Shown here: piece after piece, positions 44,857 to 53,151 of the stretch
Layout: the number at the start of each line of letters is the position of its first letter
Numbering within the stretch: position 1 is the first letter of the stretch
Assembly (NCBI GenBank): GCA_913774715.1
Contig: CAJYHS010000149.1
Location: forward strand, 1-64,000
DNA from: an uncultured Siphonobacter sp.
GTDB lineage: Bacteria; Bacteroidota; Bacteroidia; Cytophagales; Spirosomataceae
Length of the DNA: 64,000 bases
Direction of reading: 5' to 3'
The notes under the pieces: model-generated
What the model was told of the DNA's origin: nothing
Database searches by the model: none
Seen by the model: only the letters and a program-made list of their open reading frames with translations
Translations under genes and position numbers: made by a program

Positions 44857-45407
44857 GAGTGATAATAAGGGCTAATCATTAAGTAAGCAATTACACCGGT
44901 TACCGAAACGTATAACCATAAGGGATAGGTTACCTTTACAATGCGTTTATGACGGGGAATCTGATTGCTCCAGGCGTAGTAAACGGCCAGTAAAACGAAA
45001 GGAACCACTACTATTGATAACACAATATGGGATACTAAGATAGTATAGTAAAAGCCGCGAATTAGGGCTCCTTCACCACCATACTTGGTGGATTCTGTGG
45101 TTAAGTGATAGAGTACGTAACTAACTAAAAACAGGGATCCTAATACAAAAGCAGCCTGCATACTTCTCCGGTGTCCCGCTACGTTTCCTTTTTTAATTAA
45201 AATGTAACCGATCAGTAGAAGAATGGAAGTAGTTGTGTTTATGGCCGCATTTAAATGAGGTAAAATCTTCGTCCACTCTCCTAAATTAACTTTAGGAACG
45301 CGAGGGTTCAACAAAATAGCAACGGCGATAGGAATCGCAAAGGATAGGATGCGAATCCACATTAAATAGCTTTTTTGCTTTTCCTGAGGTATAATTACCT
45401 GACTCAT
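44853..45407 (-). CDS. DUF420 family membrane protein (oxidase assembly, CtaM-like)
   Basis: A 184-residue protein with five predicted membrane helices. Conserved His residues occur in HLNAAINTTTSILLLIGY, GHRRSMQAAF, YVLYHLTTESTKYGG and VSHIVLSIVVVP, the pattern of the DUF420 family (PF04238). Members of this family (CtaM in Staphylococcus and Bacillus) are needed for assembly of heme-copper oxidases. Coding-sequence overlaps of 4 nt on both sides (SCO gene upstream, small CxxC gene downstream) place it firmly in the assembly operon. Confidence 0.85.
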   Translation of the reverse strand: MSQVIIPQEKQKSYLMWIRILSFAIPIAVAILLNPRVPKVNLGEWTKILPHLNAAINTTTSILLLIGYILIKKGNVAGHRRSMQAAFVLGSLFLVSYVLYHLTTESTKYGGEGALIRGFYYTILVSHIVLSIVVVPFVLLAVYYAWSNQIPRHKRIVKVTYPLWLYVSVTGVIAYLMISPYYHS

Positions 45408-46126
45408 TTTGATTCTCGTTTATGATAAATGTCCTGTAATACCCGGATTTCCAGAATCAAGCGATCCACCTCCTCCTTATCTTCTGCATCGTAATAGCCT
45501 CGAATCACTCCTTCTTTATCCACTAAAACTAACTTACTGTCATGCGTGAAAGTTTCATCAGAACCTGTTTTTGCTCCGTCATCCTGTACAGCCAGTTTAT
45601 AACCCTTAATGGCTAACTCATACATTTGCGATTTTTCGCCCGTCAGGAATACCCATTTGTTGGCTTCTGCATCGTAGCGTTTAGCATACGCTCTTAACAC
45701 TGATGGCGTATCATGCACGGGGTCAATGGAGTGCGAGACCAACAATACTTCAGGATAATCAAGAAATACATCCTGAATACGATTGAGTTGACTTGACATT
45801 TTAGGGCAAATCGTCGGACAGCGACTAAAGAAGAAATCCGCAACGACAATTTTTCCTTTGATTAAATTTCGGTCCACTTGTACACTATCCTGATTGAGTA
45901 ATTGGAAATTAGGAATAGTATGAAATAAAGTATCCTTTTCAGGCTCCCACCACGCTCGGTTCGGGCCATTATTAAGAATTTCGACCTGATTCGTAAGCGA
46001 ATCACGCAAAGGAAAGTAGCGGGGCAAAGTGTAATGATTTACACCCCCGAAGCGAATCCACAGAAAAAACAAAACCGGAATCACCAACATGAGAGTCAGG
46101 ATTCCGGCTTTTTTAAAATTCCACAT
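45404..46126 (-). CDS. SCO1/SenC copper chaperone
   Basis: From the ATG at 46126 the product is 240 residues with an N-terminal membrane anchor (AGILTLMLVIPVLFFLWI) and a periplasmic thioredoxin-like domain. Copper ligands are present: FFSRCPTICPKM gives the CxxxC motif and ETFTHDSKLVLVDKEG the distant His. SCO proteins insert copper into the CuA site of oxidase subunit II, which is encoded upstream in the same supercluster. An in-frame ATG 24 nt earlier (46150) is possible but would put extra residues before the anchor. It overlaps the DUF420 gene by 4 nt. Confidence 0.93.
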   Translation of the reverse strand: MWNFKKAGILTLMLVIPVLFFLWIRFGGVNHYTLPRYFPLRDSLTNQVEILNNGPNRAWWEPEKDTLFHTIPNFQLLNQDSVQVDRNLIKGKIVVADFFFSRCPTICPKMSSQLNRIQDVFLDYPEVLLVSHSIDPVHDTPSVLRAYAKRYDAEANKWVFLTGEKSQMYELAIKGYKLAVQDDGAKTGSDETFTHDSKLVLVDKEGVIRGYYDAEDKEEVDRLILEIRVLQDIYHKRESK

Positions 46127-46168
46127 AACTATCTCTCTTAATATGCACAAAAGTACATCTTAAAGTTA

Positions 46169-46501
46169 TTAGTACGTAGCAATAAATCCACCTTCTAGCA
46201 GAAGGGCTAAAACTAACCAAGCAATAAACACAATGGGAACTAAAATCGTCCAAAAGAGTCCTTTGGTTTCCTGCGATAAGTGCATGAAATCTCCCATAAT
46301 GTAAGCCGCTTTAATAAGGGTCATCCCTACGAAGATTGCCACTTTCAAGATGTGATAGTGGTGAGGCAACGAGAAAGCTACCACGAACTCCAGTACAGTG
46401 ATGATTAATAAAATCCAAAACGTTTTCCAGATGGCTTTGGTCTGAGGCTTAGCAACCATCTTTCCGTCCTTCTCGATAAACTCGTTATATTCAGATGCCA
46501 T
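46169..46501 (-). CDS. Cytochrome c oxidase subunit IV
   Basis: A 110-residue protein with three membrane helices (TFWILLIITVLEFVVAFSL, ILKVAIFVGMTLIKAAYIMGDFMHL, FWTILVPIVFIAWLVLALL). The segment KAAYIMGDFMHL is the signature of the prokaryotic subunit IV family (PF03626, CtaF/CyoD-like). It stabilises the oxidase core and carries no cofactor. It lies 19 nt after a subunit III gene and before the SCO gene. Confidence 0.9.
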   Translation of the reverse strand: MASEYNEFIEKDGKMVAKPQTKAIWKTFWILLIITVLEFVVAFSLPHHYHILKVAIFVGMTLIKAAYIMGDFMHLSQETKGLFWTILVPIVFIAWLVLALLLEGGFIATY

Positions 46502-46520
46502 GACGACTTATGCTTTTCAA

Positions 46521-47282
46521 TTAAACCAGATAGAAGAATGTAAATACGAAGACCCAAACTAAGTCTACAAAGTGCCAGTAAAGACCTACTTTTTCAACCA
46601 TCTCATAGTGTCCACGGCGTTCGTATAATCCCATGCAAACGTTGAAGAAAATGATGATGTTTAGGATCACCCCAGATGTTACGTGCGTTCCGTGGAAACC
46701 TGTAATGAAAAAGAAGAAATCAGCGAAAGGCTGAGGACCGTATTGGTTGACGTGTAAATTAGCTCCAAATACTTCTTTAGTTACCTGTACTCCGTTGATG
46801 ATATCCGTTACAATCGTTGGCTTGTCCGTTCCTGTGATAAAGTGACCCCATTCCCAAGCTTGAGATCCTAAGAAGGTGATACCACCCAGAATCGTCCAAA
46901 GCATCCATTTTTCAACATCTGCTTTATCATTCCGGTGACCTGCTTCAACCGCCAGTACCATCGTAACAGAGCTGAAGATCAAAATAAAGGTCATAATTCC
47001 AACGAATACCAGTGGTAACTGATACCCATGGAAAAAAGGTACCGCTTCAAATACTTTCTCTGGTACTGGCCAGTATTCCGTAGAAAAAACGAACTCGGCT
47101 GGTACTCCCTCAAATGCAGGGTGGCTATAACGGACTAAGCCGTAAGCGATAAGTAGTCCAGAAAATGTAAATGCATCCGATACCAGGAAGATCCACATCA
47201 TCAATTTACCATAGCTGGCTTTCATTGGTTCAGCACCACCCAGCCATAGTTGTTTCGGTTCAGCAGCAGCGTGTGTTGCCAT
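46521..47282 (-). CDS. ctaE: Cytochrome c oxidase subunit III
   Basis: A 253-residue protein with about seven membrane helices. The motif GFHGTHVTSGVILNI and the C-terminal YWHFVDLVWVFVFTFFYLV are characteristic of heme-copper oxidase subunit III (PF00510). SYGKLMMWIFLVSDAFTFSGLL opens the fold. An insertion near residues 140-180 adds a soluble loop. The subunit protects proton uptake in the aa3 core and binds no metal. It follows a second, shorter subunit III gene, so this cluster encodes two such proteins. Confidence 0.93.
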   Translation of the reverse strand: MATHAAAEPKQLWLGGAEPMKASYGKLMMWIFLVSDAFTFSGLLIAYGLVRYSHPAFEGVPAEFVFSTEYWPVPEKVFEAVPFFHGYQLPLVFVGIMTFILIFSSVTMVLAVEAGHRNDKADVEKWMLWTILGGITFLGSQAWEWGHFITGTDKPTIVTDIINGVQVTKEVFGANLHVNQYGPQPFADFFFFITGFHGTHVTSGVILNIIIFFNVCMGLYERRGHYEMVEKVGLYWHFVDLVWVFVFTFFYLV

Positions 47283-47368
47283 GTACGCTAATTCGGTTTA
47301 CAGTTAATAATTTCGTTTTCTCGCTCCGTTGAGAGACGTTTGGTGCACGAGTCACCGAGGAGTTTGTT

Positions 47369-47962
47369 CTACCGGAAATTCAAAAGGAAGACAAACAAAT
47401 ACAACCACAATCCATCCAAAAAATGCCAATACATGGCGGCCATTTCGATGCGGTTTCTATTTTTAGAATGAATCTTCATTTGCCAAGCCGACACAAAAGA
47501 GACGATTAAAACAATCAAGCCACTTATAACGTGAAGACCGTGAATAAAAATTAAAACATCAAAAAAAGAAACCGCTGGATTGCCGACCAGGTACAACTTC
47601 TGACTTACCAATTCATAAAACCCCTGAACTTGTAAGTAAAGAAAGACCAAGCCGAGTGCAAAAGTAATCGAAATCGCTGTTTTCAGAGGACCAAACTGGT
47701 CTTTTTTTGCAGCACGCACCGATAAATGCATAAAAATGCTACTAATCAGCAATACCCCGGTGCTATACCAGAAAATCATGGGTATTTCAAACTCTAACCA
47801 GTTACCTTCTGCACGCCGAACCAAGTAGGCACTCGTCCAGCCGGCAAAAGACATAGTGATGCTGGCAATAGCCAGCCAAAGCATAAATTTTTTTGGATTA
47901 AACGAAAACGTCGGCTTCGCTTCTTCCGTAAAGTTTTCTACCGATGACAATTCAGTATTCAT
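47369..47962 (-). CDS. Second, short heme-copper oxidase subunit III-like protein
   Basis: A 197-residue protein with five membrane helices and the same closing motif, AAMYWHFLDGLWLYLFVFLLNF, plus FIHGLHVISGLIVLIVSF. This is subunit III-like but lacks the first two helices, as in the five-helix CyoC-type. It may be a distinct component of the same oxidase, or form part of the ACIII-oxidase supercomplex. Paired subunit III genes are common in Bacteroidota clusters of this type. It lies 35 nt after the heme O synthase gene. Confidence 0.88.
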   Translation of the reverse strand: MNTELSSVENFTEEAKPTFSFNPKKFMLWLAIASITMSFAGWTSAYLVRRAEGNWLEFEIPMIFWYSTGVLLISSIFMHLSVRAAKKDQFGPLKTAISITFALGLVFLYLQVQGFYELVSQKLYLVGNPAVSFFDVLIFIHGLHVISGLIVLIVSFVSAWQMKIHSKNRNRIEMAAMYWHFLDGLWLYLFVFLLNFR

Positions 47963-47997
47963 GTCTGTAATAATTACTCCCGCAGGATTAAATGGTT

Positions 47998-48888
47998 TTA
48001 CGCTTTATCTAATAAAAACACGATCTGTAAGATCGGCAGATAGGATATAGAGACAAAAAACAGTCGGCGAGCAGCAGCATCATTCACAACCCGAAATAGA
48101 TAAATTCCATGAGCCAAGAAAAATAGACCTCCTATCGTTGCTAAAATAGCTGAAGTAATGCCTGTAATCCCTAATTCATAGGGTATCCAGCCCAAGGGTA
48201 GCAAAAAGAGTGTATACCCAATAATAGCTTTGGCAGTCTTACGATCTTTACTTCCATTATAAGGTAACAACTGAATGCCTGCCTGTTTATAATCGCTGTC
48301 AATCATCCAGGCCAGAGCCCAAAAGTGAGGAAACTGCCAGAAAAACTGAATCGCAAAAAGAACACCAGGCTCCCAGCCAAATGAATTAGTAGCCGCAACC
48401 CAGCCAATCATGGGAGGAAACGCTCCAGGAAATGCTCCGGCAAAAACGGCAATAGCTCCTGAACGTTTAAGCGGCGTATAGACAAATCCGTATAATACTA
48501 CTGATAACAGAGCTACAATAGCTGAACGGAAGTTAAAGAAATGAACGAAAAGAAAAAGACTAATTACCGTAAGTATCAAACAAAAGATAGTAGCTTCTTT
48601 AATCGTTAGACGATTGGATGGGATAGGACGATTTCGTGTCCGCTTCATCATATAATCAGTTTCTTTTTCGTAGATCTGATTGATAATATTAGAAGCACCC
48701 GTAATAAGGAAACCAGCAATTGTGATAAGAATCAGATTAAACCAGTTAATTTCCTTTACTGCTAAATAATACCCAAACGTACCCGATAAGGCTACGTAAC
48801 TACTCAAACGGTGTTTGAGTAACTCAGCATATGCTTTGGCCTTTTCCTGCCAGGTAAGATCTAGTACACTCGTTTTAATTTCGGACAT
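47998..48888 (-). CDS. ctaB: Protoheme IX farnesyltransferase (heme O synthase)
   Basis: From the ATG at 48888 the product is 296 residues with about nine helices. The longer frame from 48960 adds a non-conserved tail inside the upstream gene. The prenyl-diphosphate binding signature NIINQIYEKETDYMMKRTRNRP has the Asp/Arg pattern of UbiA-type enzymes, and the second acidic site is DSDYKQAGIQLLPY. It adds a farnesyl group to heme b, giving heme O, the precursor of heme A used by subunit I. It overlaps the end of the heme A synthase gene by 14 nt. Confidence 0.95.
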   Translation of the reverse strand: MSEIKTSVLDLTWQEKAKAYAELLKHRLSSYVALSGTFGYYLAVKEINWFNLILITIAGFLITGASNIINQIYEKETDYMMKRTRNRPIPSNRLTIKEATIFCLILTVISLFLFVHFFNFRSAIVALLSVVLYGFVYTPLKRSGAIAVFAGAFPGAFPPMIGWVAATNSFGWEPGVLFAIQFFWQFPHFWALAWMIDSDYKQAGIQLLPYNGSKDRKTAKAIIGYTLFLLPLGWIPYELGITGITSAILATIGGLFFLAHGIYLFRVVNDAAARRLFFVSISYLPILQIVFLLDKA

Positions 48889-49894
48889 TGCTCGTATGTA
48901 AGGAAGCGGCGAAAGAATTCGCTTGCTTCCTATTGATTCTACCGAAAACGTTCTCGGCATTTAGTAATAAAAAGGTAATAAACTGAACGCCTAGCATAAT
49001 CACTGCTAAAGTCAAATGCATGGGCTGTAGATAAGCAGGCACTGAAAAATAGGCCATAATTACCCCAGTGAGAATCTCTAAACCAACTAAGGCTAGCATA
49101 GCTTTACCATAGGATCGAAGTAACCCACTTTGATTCGTGTTTTTCATCAACGAACGAATAAACCACACGTGGAAAGCAAACACAACCAGTGAAAAAGATC
49201 GGTGAATGTAGAACCAAAGTCCAGATTGACTAACCTGCTCAATCCATTGATCACGATTATCGTAACCGATTCTAAAAACTACTTCATCAATAGCTTCCCG
49301 CACCTGGGTACCCATCAGGATCTGAACGACGGACAAGATAATAGCAATGACTAAAATGAGATTCAGTTTAGATTTTTGAGTTACTTTTTCTACGTCGCTG
49401 ACTTCAGAATAAGCTCGAGCAACCGCATACAATAGCACAAAAACGATAATAATAGCTACCAGCATATGCAGGGTAACCATTAAGGGCTTTAACTCAGTTG
49501 AAACTACTTTAGATCCAAGCCAGCCCTGAAAACCCATCAGTAGAAAAGAGAGTAAAGACAAGCCTACAATTGCCTTATCGCGTTTCCAGTACTTTAGTGA
49601 AGCAATAAAGGTAGCAAATACCAGAATACCAGCTACTACCCCAATCAACCGGTTTACGTATTCAATCCAAGTTTTTAGAGGATTGAATAGTACTTCCCCT
49701 TTTAGTTTTGCCCCAAAAATTTCCTGGTAATTGGCAGGTAACTGAGATATATCCGTTGGGGGAACCCAACTTCCAAAACAACGCGGCCAATCAGGACAAC
49801 CCATTCCTGCACCGGTACTACGTACCACTCCTCCAGCTACTACAACTAGATAGACTACAATGATGGTAGCAATACCTAACTTTCTGTAATTCAT
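48875..49894 (-). CDS. ctaA: Heme A synthase
   Basis: A 339-residue membrane protein with eight helices in two pseudo-symmetric four-helix halves. VVVAGGVVRSTGAGMGCPDWPRCFG near the N terminus is the COX15/CtaA signature with its Cys pair. EYVNRLIG and LMVTLHMLVA supply His ligands in the first half, FYIHRSFSLVVFAFHVWF and MHLTLAVIML in the second. It oxidises the C8 methyl of heme O to a formyl group. It is the first gene after a terminator, with a candidate promoter -7 box at 49918-49925. Confidence 0.95.
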   Translation of the reverse strand: MNYRKLGIATIIVVYLVVVAGGVVRSTGAGMGCPDWPRCFGSWVPPTDISQLPANYQEIFGAKLKGEVLFNPLKTWIEYVNRLIGVVAGILVFATFIASLKYWKRDKAIVGLSLLSFLLMGFQGWLGSKVVSTELKPLMVTLHMLVAIIIVFVLLYAVARAYSEVSDVEKVTQKSKLNLILVIAIILSVVQILMGTQVREAIDEVVFRIGYDNRDQWIEQVSQSGLWFYIHRSFSLVVFAFHVWFIRSLMKNTNQSGLLRSYGKAMLALVGLEILTGVIMAYFSVPAYLQPMHLTLAVIMLGVQFITFLLLNAENVFGRINRKQANSFAASLHTSNVRN

Positions 49895-49917
49895 ACCGCC
49901 CTTCTTTACTTGCCTGC

Positions 49918-49943
49918 AAAGATACTACTGAATTTTCTTCAAC
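49918..49943 (-). promoter_or_regulatory. Putative promoter of ctaA-ctaB-oxidase assembly operon
   Basis: TATCTTTG on the minus strand is a perfect TAnnTTTG, 23 nt upstream of the ctaA ATG. A TTG lies 15 nt further upstream, a shorter spacing than in the other promoters here. Together with the terminator at 50016-50046 it suggests an independent transcript for ctaA onward. Confidence 0.55.
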
Positions 49944-50015
49944 GATAAAAAGATTTCAATCTAATCTTTAAGTCGTTACTAAAAATTCTAATGTTTTATT
50001 CCGTAGAGTTTACAA

Positions 50016-50046
50016 AAAAAACGGAACCCCTTGAGGTTCCGTTTTT
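50016..50046 (-). terminator. Terminator after oxidase subunit I
   Basis: AAAAACGGAACC pairs with GGTTCCGTTTTT around CCTTGA, a 12-bp perfect stem ending in T on the minus strand. It follows the subunit I stop by 21 nt and divides the Act-oxidase operon from ctaA-ctaB and the assembly genes. Confidence 0.93.
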
Positions 50047-50067
50047 AAATTCAGAATAGCTGTTGGC

Positions 50068-51960
50068 TTAATGTCCGCCAGATTTAGCTGAAACTTCTTT
50101 TTGGTAAGGATGTAACTCCTCAATCGTTTTCTCCAGTGCGATTTGCTCTGTTTCTTCAGGAAGGTTAGACTCTGGTGTAGCAGAGAATGGAACCGTCTGA
50201 GGGATAAAATCTTCCACTGATCCTGGTTTTGAGAAATCATAGGGCCAACGGTATACCGCAGGAATAGGACCTTCCCAGTTGCCGTGACCTACTACTACCG
50301 GCGTAGTCCACTCCAGCGTAGTTGAACGCCATGGGTTTTGAACTGATTTCTTACCTCTAAAGATCGAGTAGAAGAAATTCCAAGCGAAAAGACCCTGAGC
50401 GGCAAACGTTACGATAGCTGCTACGCTGATGAATTGGTTCAAGTCAGCGAAAGAGTTCGTCATGTCATACGTAGAGAACGAATAATAACGACGGGGGAAA
50501 CCAGCAATACCTATGTAGTGCATTGGGAAAAACACGCAGAATACACCAATAAATGAAAGCCAGAAGTGAATATACCCTAACGTATTATTCATCATACGGC
50601 CATACATTTTAGGGAACCAGTGGTAAACCCCTGCCATCAATCCAAAGAATGACGCAGAACCCATTACTAAGTGGAAGTGAGCTACTACGAAGTAGGTATC
50701 GTGTAACTGAATATCCAAAGCAGCATTACCTAAGATGATACCCGTTACCCCACCAGCGATGAATAAAGACACCAGACCGATTGAAAATAGCATGGCAGGC
50801 GTAAATACGATATTACCTCTCCAAAGCGTAGTGATGTAATTGAAGCCTTTTACTGCGGAAGGTACGGCAATAATCAGCGTTAAGAACATAAATACAGAAC
50901 CTAAGAAGGGGTTCATACCCGTTACGAACATGTGGTGAGCCCAAACGATGAACGCTAACAGAGTAATACCTAACATTGAACCAATCATGGCACGGTACCC
51001 GAAGATAGGTTTACGTGCGTTGGTTGCGATAACCTCAGAAGTAATACCTAAAGCAGGTAATAATACGATATATACTTCAGGGTGACCTAAGAACCAGAAT
51101 AAGTGCTGGAACAAGATCGCTGAACCACCTTGCTGAGGAAGAGCTTCTCCACCAATGTAGATTTCAGAAATATAAAAGCTGGTTCCAAAGTTCCGATCAA
51201 AGATCAGTAGCAACGCTGCTGATAATAGTACAGGGAATGAAAGAATACCTAATACGGCTGTCAAGAAAAATGACCAGATCGTTAAAGGTAACTTACTAAA
51301 GGAAAGACCACGCGTACGTAAGTTAATGATCGTTGTTACGTAGTTAAGTCCACCCATCAACTGAGAAACAATGAATAAAGCCATTGCTACCAGCCACAGC
51401 GACATCCCCATTCCTGAACCATTAGAAGCCGTTGGAATAGCGGATAAAGGAGGATAAATTACCCAACCACCTGCAGCAGGTCCCGTAGAGATGAATAAGG
51501 AACACAACATGATCATACTAGCTACTAAGAAGAACCAGTAAGAAAGCATGTTTAAGAAACCAGATGCCATATCACGAGCACCAATTTGCAAAGGAATCAG
51601 GAAGTTAGAGAATGTACCACTCAAACCAGCTGTCAATACGAAGAATACCATGATGGTACCGTGCATTGTCACTAAAGCTAAGTAGAACTCAGACTCTAAT
51701 TTACCTTCTGGATTGATCCACTCGCCTAATAACCAGCGAAGACCATCCAGCTTCATATCAGGGAAACCTAATTGAAGACGGAACAAAATTGAAAGCAAAC
51801 CACCAATGAAAGCCCAGATGATACCCGTAATCAGGTATTGCTTAGCAATCATTTTATGGTCTTCAGAAAATACGTATTTCTGAATAAAATTTTGCTCGTG
51901 ATGCTCATGCTCGTGCTCGTGTGCATCATGAGCGTCGTGAGTCAGTGCAGCCGTTGCCAT
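50068..51960 (-). CDS. ctaD: Cytochrome c oxidase subunit I
   Basis: A 630-residue heme-copper oxidase core with 12 helices plus a long C-terminal extension. The low-spin heme His is in LVTMHGTIMVFFVL. CuB ligands are in WFLGHPEVYIVLLPALG and the HH pair of VWAHHMFVTG. HDTYFVVAHFHLVMGSA supplies the high-spin heme a3 His. The Tyr in GHPEVYIV, cross-linked in A-type oxidases, is present, which marks this as an A1-type proton pump. The N terminus is His/Glu-rich (HDAHDAHEHEHEHHEQN). It reduces O2 to water using electrons from subunit II. It follows subunit II and closes the Act-oxidase transcript. Confidence 0.97.
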   Translation of the reverse strand: MATAALTHDAHDAHEHEHEHHEQNFIQKYVFSEDHKMIAKQYLITGIIWAFIGGLLSILFRLQLGFPDMKLDGLRWLLGEWINPEGKLESEFYLALVTMHGTIMVFFVLTAGLSGTFSNFLIPLQIGARDMASGFLNMLSYWFFLVASMIMLCSLFISTGPAAGGWVIYPPLSAIPTASNGSGMGMSLWLVAMALFIVSQLMGGLNYVTTIINLRTRGLSFSKLPLTIWSFFLTAVLGILSFPVLLSAALLLIFDRNFGTSFYISEIYIGGEALPQQGGSAILFQHLFWFLGHPEVYIVLLPALGITSEVIATNARKPIFGYRAMIGSMLGITLLAFIVWAHHMFVTGMNPFLGSVFMFLTLIIAVPSAVKGFNYITTLWRGNIVFTPAMLFSIGLVSLFIAGGVTGIILGNAALDIQLHDTYFVVAHFHLVMGSASFFGLMAGVYHWFPKMYGRMMNNTLGYIHFWLSFIGVFCVFFPMHYIGIAGFPRRYYSFSTYDMTNSFADLNQFISVAAIVTFAAQGLFAWNFFYSIFRGKKSVQNPWRSTTLEWTTPVVVGHGNWEGPIPAVYRWPYDFSKPGSVEDFIPQTVPFSATPESNLPEETEQIALEKTIEELHPYQKEVSAKSGGH

Positions 51961-51987
51961 ATCGCGTTTTGATTTAAAGATACAAGA

Positions 51988-53103
51988 TTAACGAAGTGAA
52001 GCAGTAGCAGCGGAAGCTGACGCAGTGCTATCAGAGGGAGCTTCTCCTTCGGCAGGAGCTTCTTCCGATCCAGATTCCGTATACTTCATCGCCTTAGCTT
52101 TTAAACGAGCCGGTACACGATCCAAATAGGTAGCATTGGTAGCCAGGAAAGATTTCTGAGTCTTCAGCCAAGCCTGGAACTCTTCTTCTTCCAATACCAC
52201 TACATTCATCTTCATAGAGAAGTGACCTTGTCCACAAATCTCAGTACAGTTCAAACGGTACTCAAATTTAGGGTCATTGGTTTCGGCTTTCATTTCATCC
52301 GTAGTCTTGGTTGCCTTGAACCAGAATTTGGTAGGCATACCAGGAACGGCATCCATTTTCACGCGTAAGTGAGGTAAGAACACACTGTGTAATACGTCAC
52401 GGGCACGGATTTTCAGAAGTACAGGAACACCTTTAGGAATATAAAGCGTATTGCTGATTACATCATCAAATGAATTTTCATCCGTCAGGTCGATCCCTAC
52501 TTCATTAGTAGCATCAATTAACTTGTAATTATAGCTACCTAACTTGTTGTTATCTACACCCGGGTAACGGGCAATCCAGTTAAACTGCTTTCCAGTTACT
52601 TCAATAACGTAAGCATCCGCAGGAGCTTCACTGGTAATATCACGCCAAACTCTCCAACCCATGAATACCATAATCGCCATTACAATGGCAGGGATTACAG
52701 TCCAGGCTAATTCCAAACGGTGGTTGACTGGATAGAATGTGGCTCTGCGTTTAGGATCATATTGATATTTAAATGCAAATACAAACAGCAAAACGCTAGT
52801 CAGGAAGAAGGCCGTCGTAACGATTGCCATAAACCACCAGAACATGGTGTCCGTATGAACGCCGTGCTCCGATGAAGGAGAGGGCAAAAACTTAGGAGCG
52901 GCCTCAATGAAAGACCAAACCCCAGCAATACTTCCAAGTAGGAATACAATCGGCAGTAATGCCGCATTGATTTTGTTCGCCATACCCGGAGTGTCCGCAC
53001 CCTGTGAGGATGCAAATCCTTTGGTAAACACGGACATTCTATTTAGTACCACCAACGTGAGTACTAAAAGAACCGCCGCTAGCAAACCAACGATATAAAC
53101 CAT
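51988..53103 (-). CDS. ctaC: Cytochrome c oxidase subunit II
   Basis: A 371-residue protein with N-terminal membrane helices and a periplasmic CuA domain. CuA ligands are present: the first His in DVLHSVFLPHLRVKMD and CTEICGQGHFSM with two Cys, the Glu carbonyl ligand, His and Met. The sequence ends in an Ala/Ser/Glu-rich tail (EEAPAEGEAPSDSTASASAA) and contains no CxxCH. The fused cytochrome c domain of caa3-type oxidases is therefore missing. Electrons probably arrive from ActE or from the cytochrome domain of ActA. It follows ActF by 48 nt. Confidence 0.95.
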   Translation of the reverse strand: MVYIVGLLAAVLLVLTLVVLNRMSVFTKGFASSQGADTPGMANKINAALLPIVFLLGSIAGVWSFIEAAPKFLPSPSSEHGVHTDTMFWWFMAIVTTAFFLTSVLLFVFAFKYQYDPKRRATFYPVNHRLELAWTVIPAIVMAIMVFMGWRVWRDITSEAPADAYVIEVTGKQFNWIARYPGVDNNKLGSYNYKLIDATNEVGIDLTDENSFDDVISNTLYIPKGVPVLLKIRARDVLHSVFLPHLRVKMDAVPGMPTKFWFKATKTTDEMKAETNDPKFEYRLNCTEICGQGHFSMKMNVVVLEEEEFQAWLKTQKSFLATNATYLDRVPARLKAKAMKYTESGSEEAPAEGEAPSDSTASASAATASLR

Positions 53104-53151
53104 GACAATCTTTGTTTTTAAAACTAACTATTACAGCTCTAGAGTACTCGA

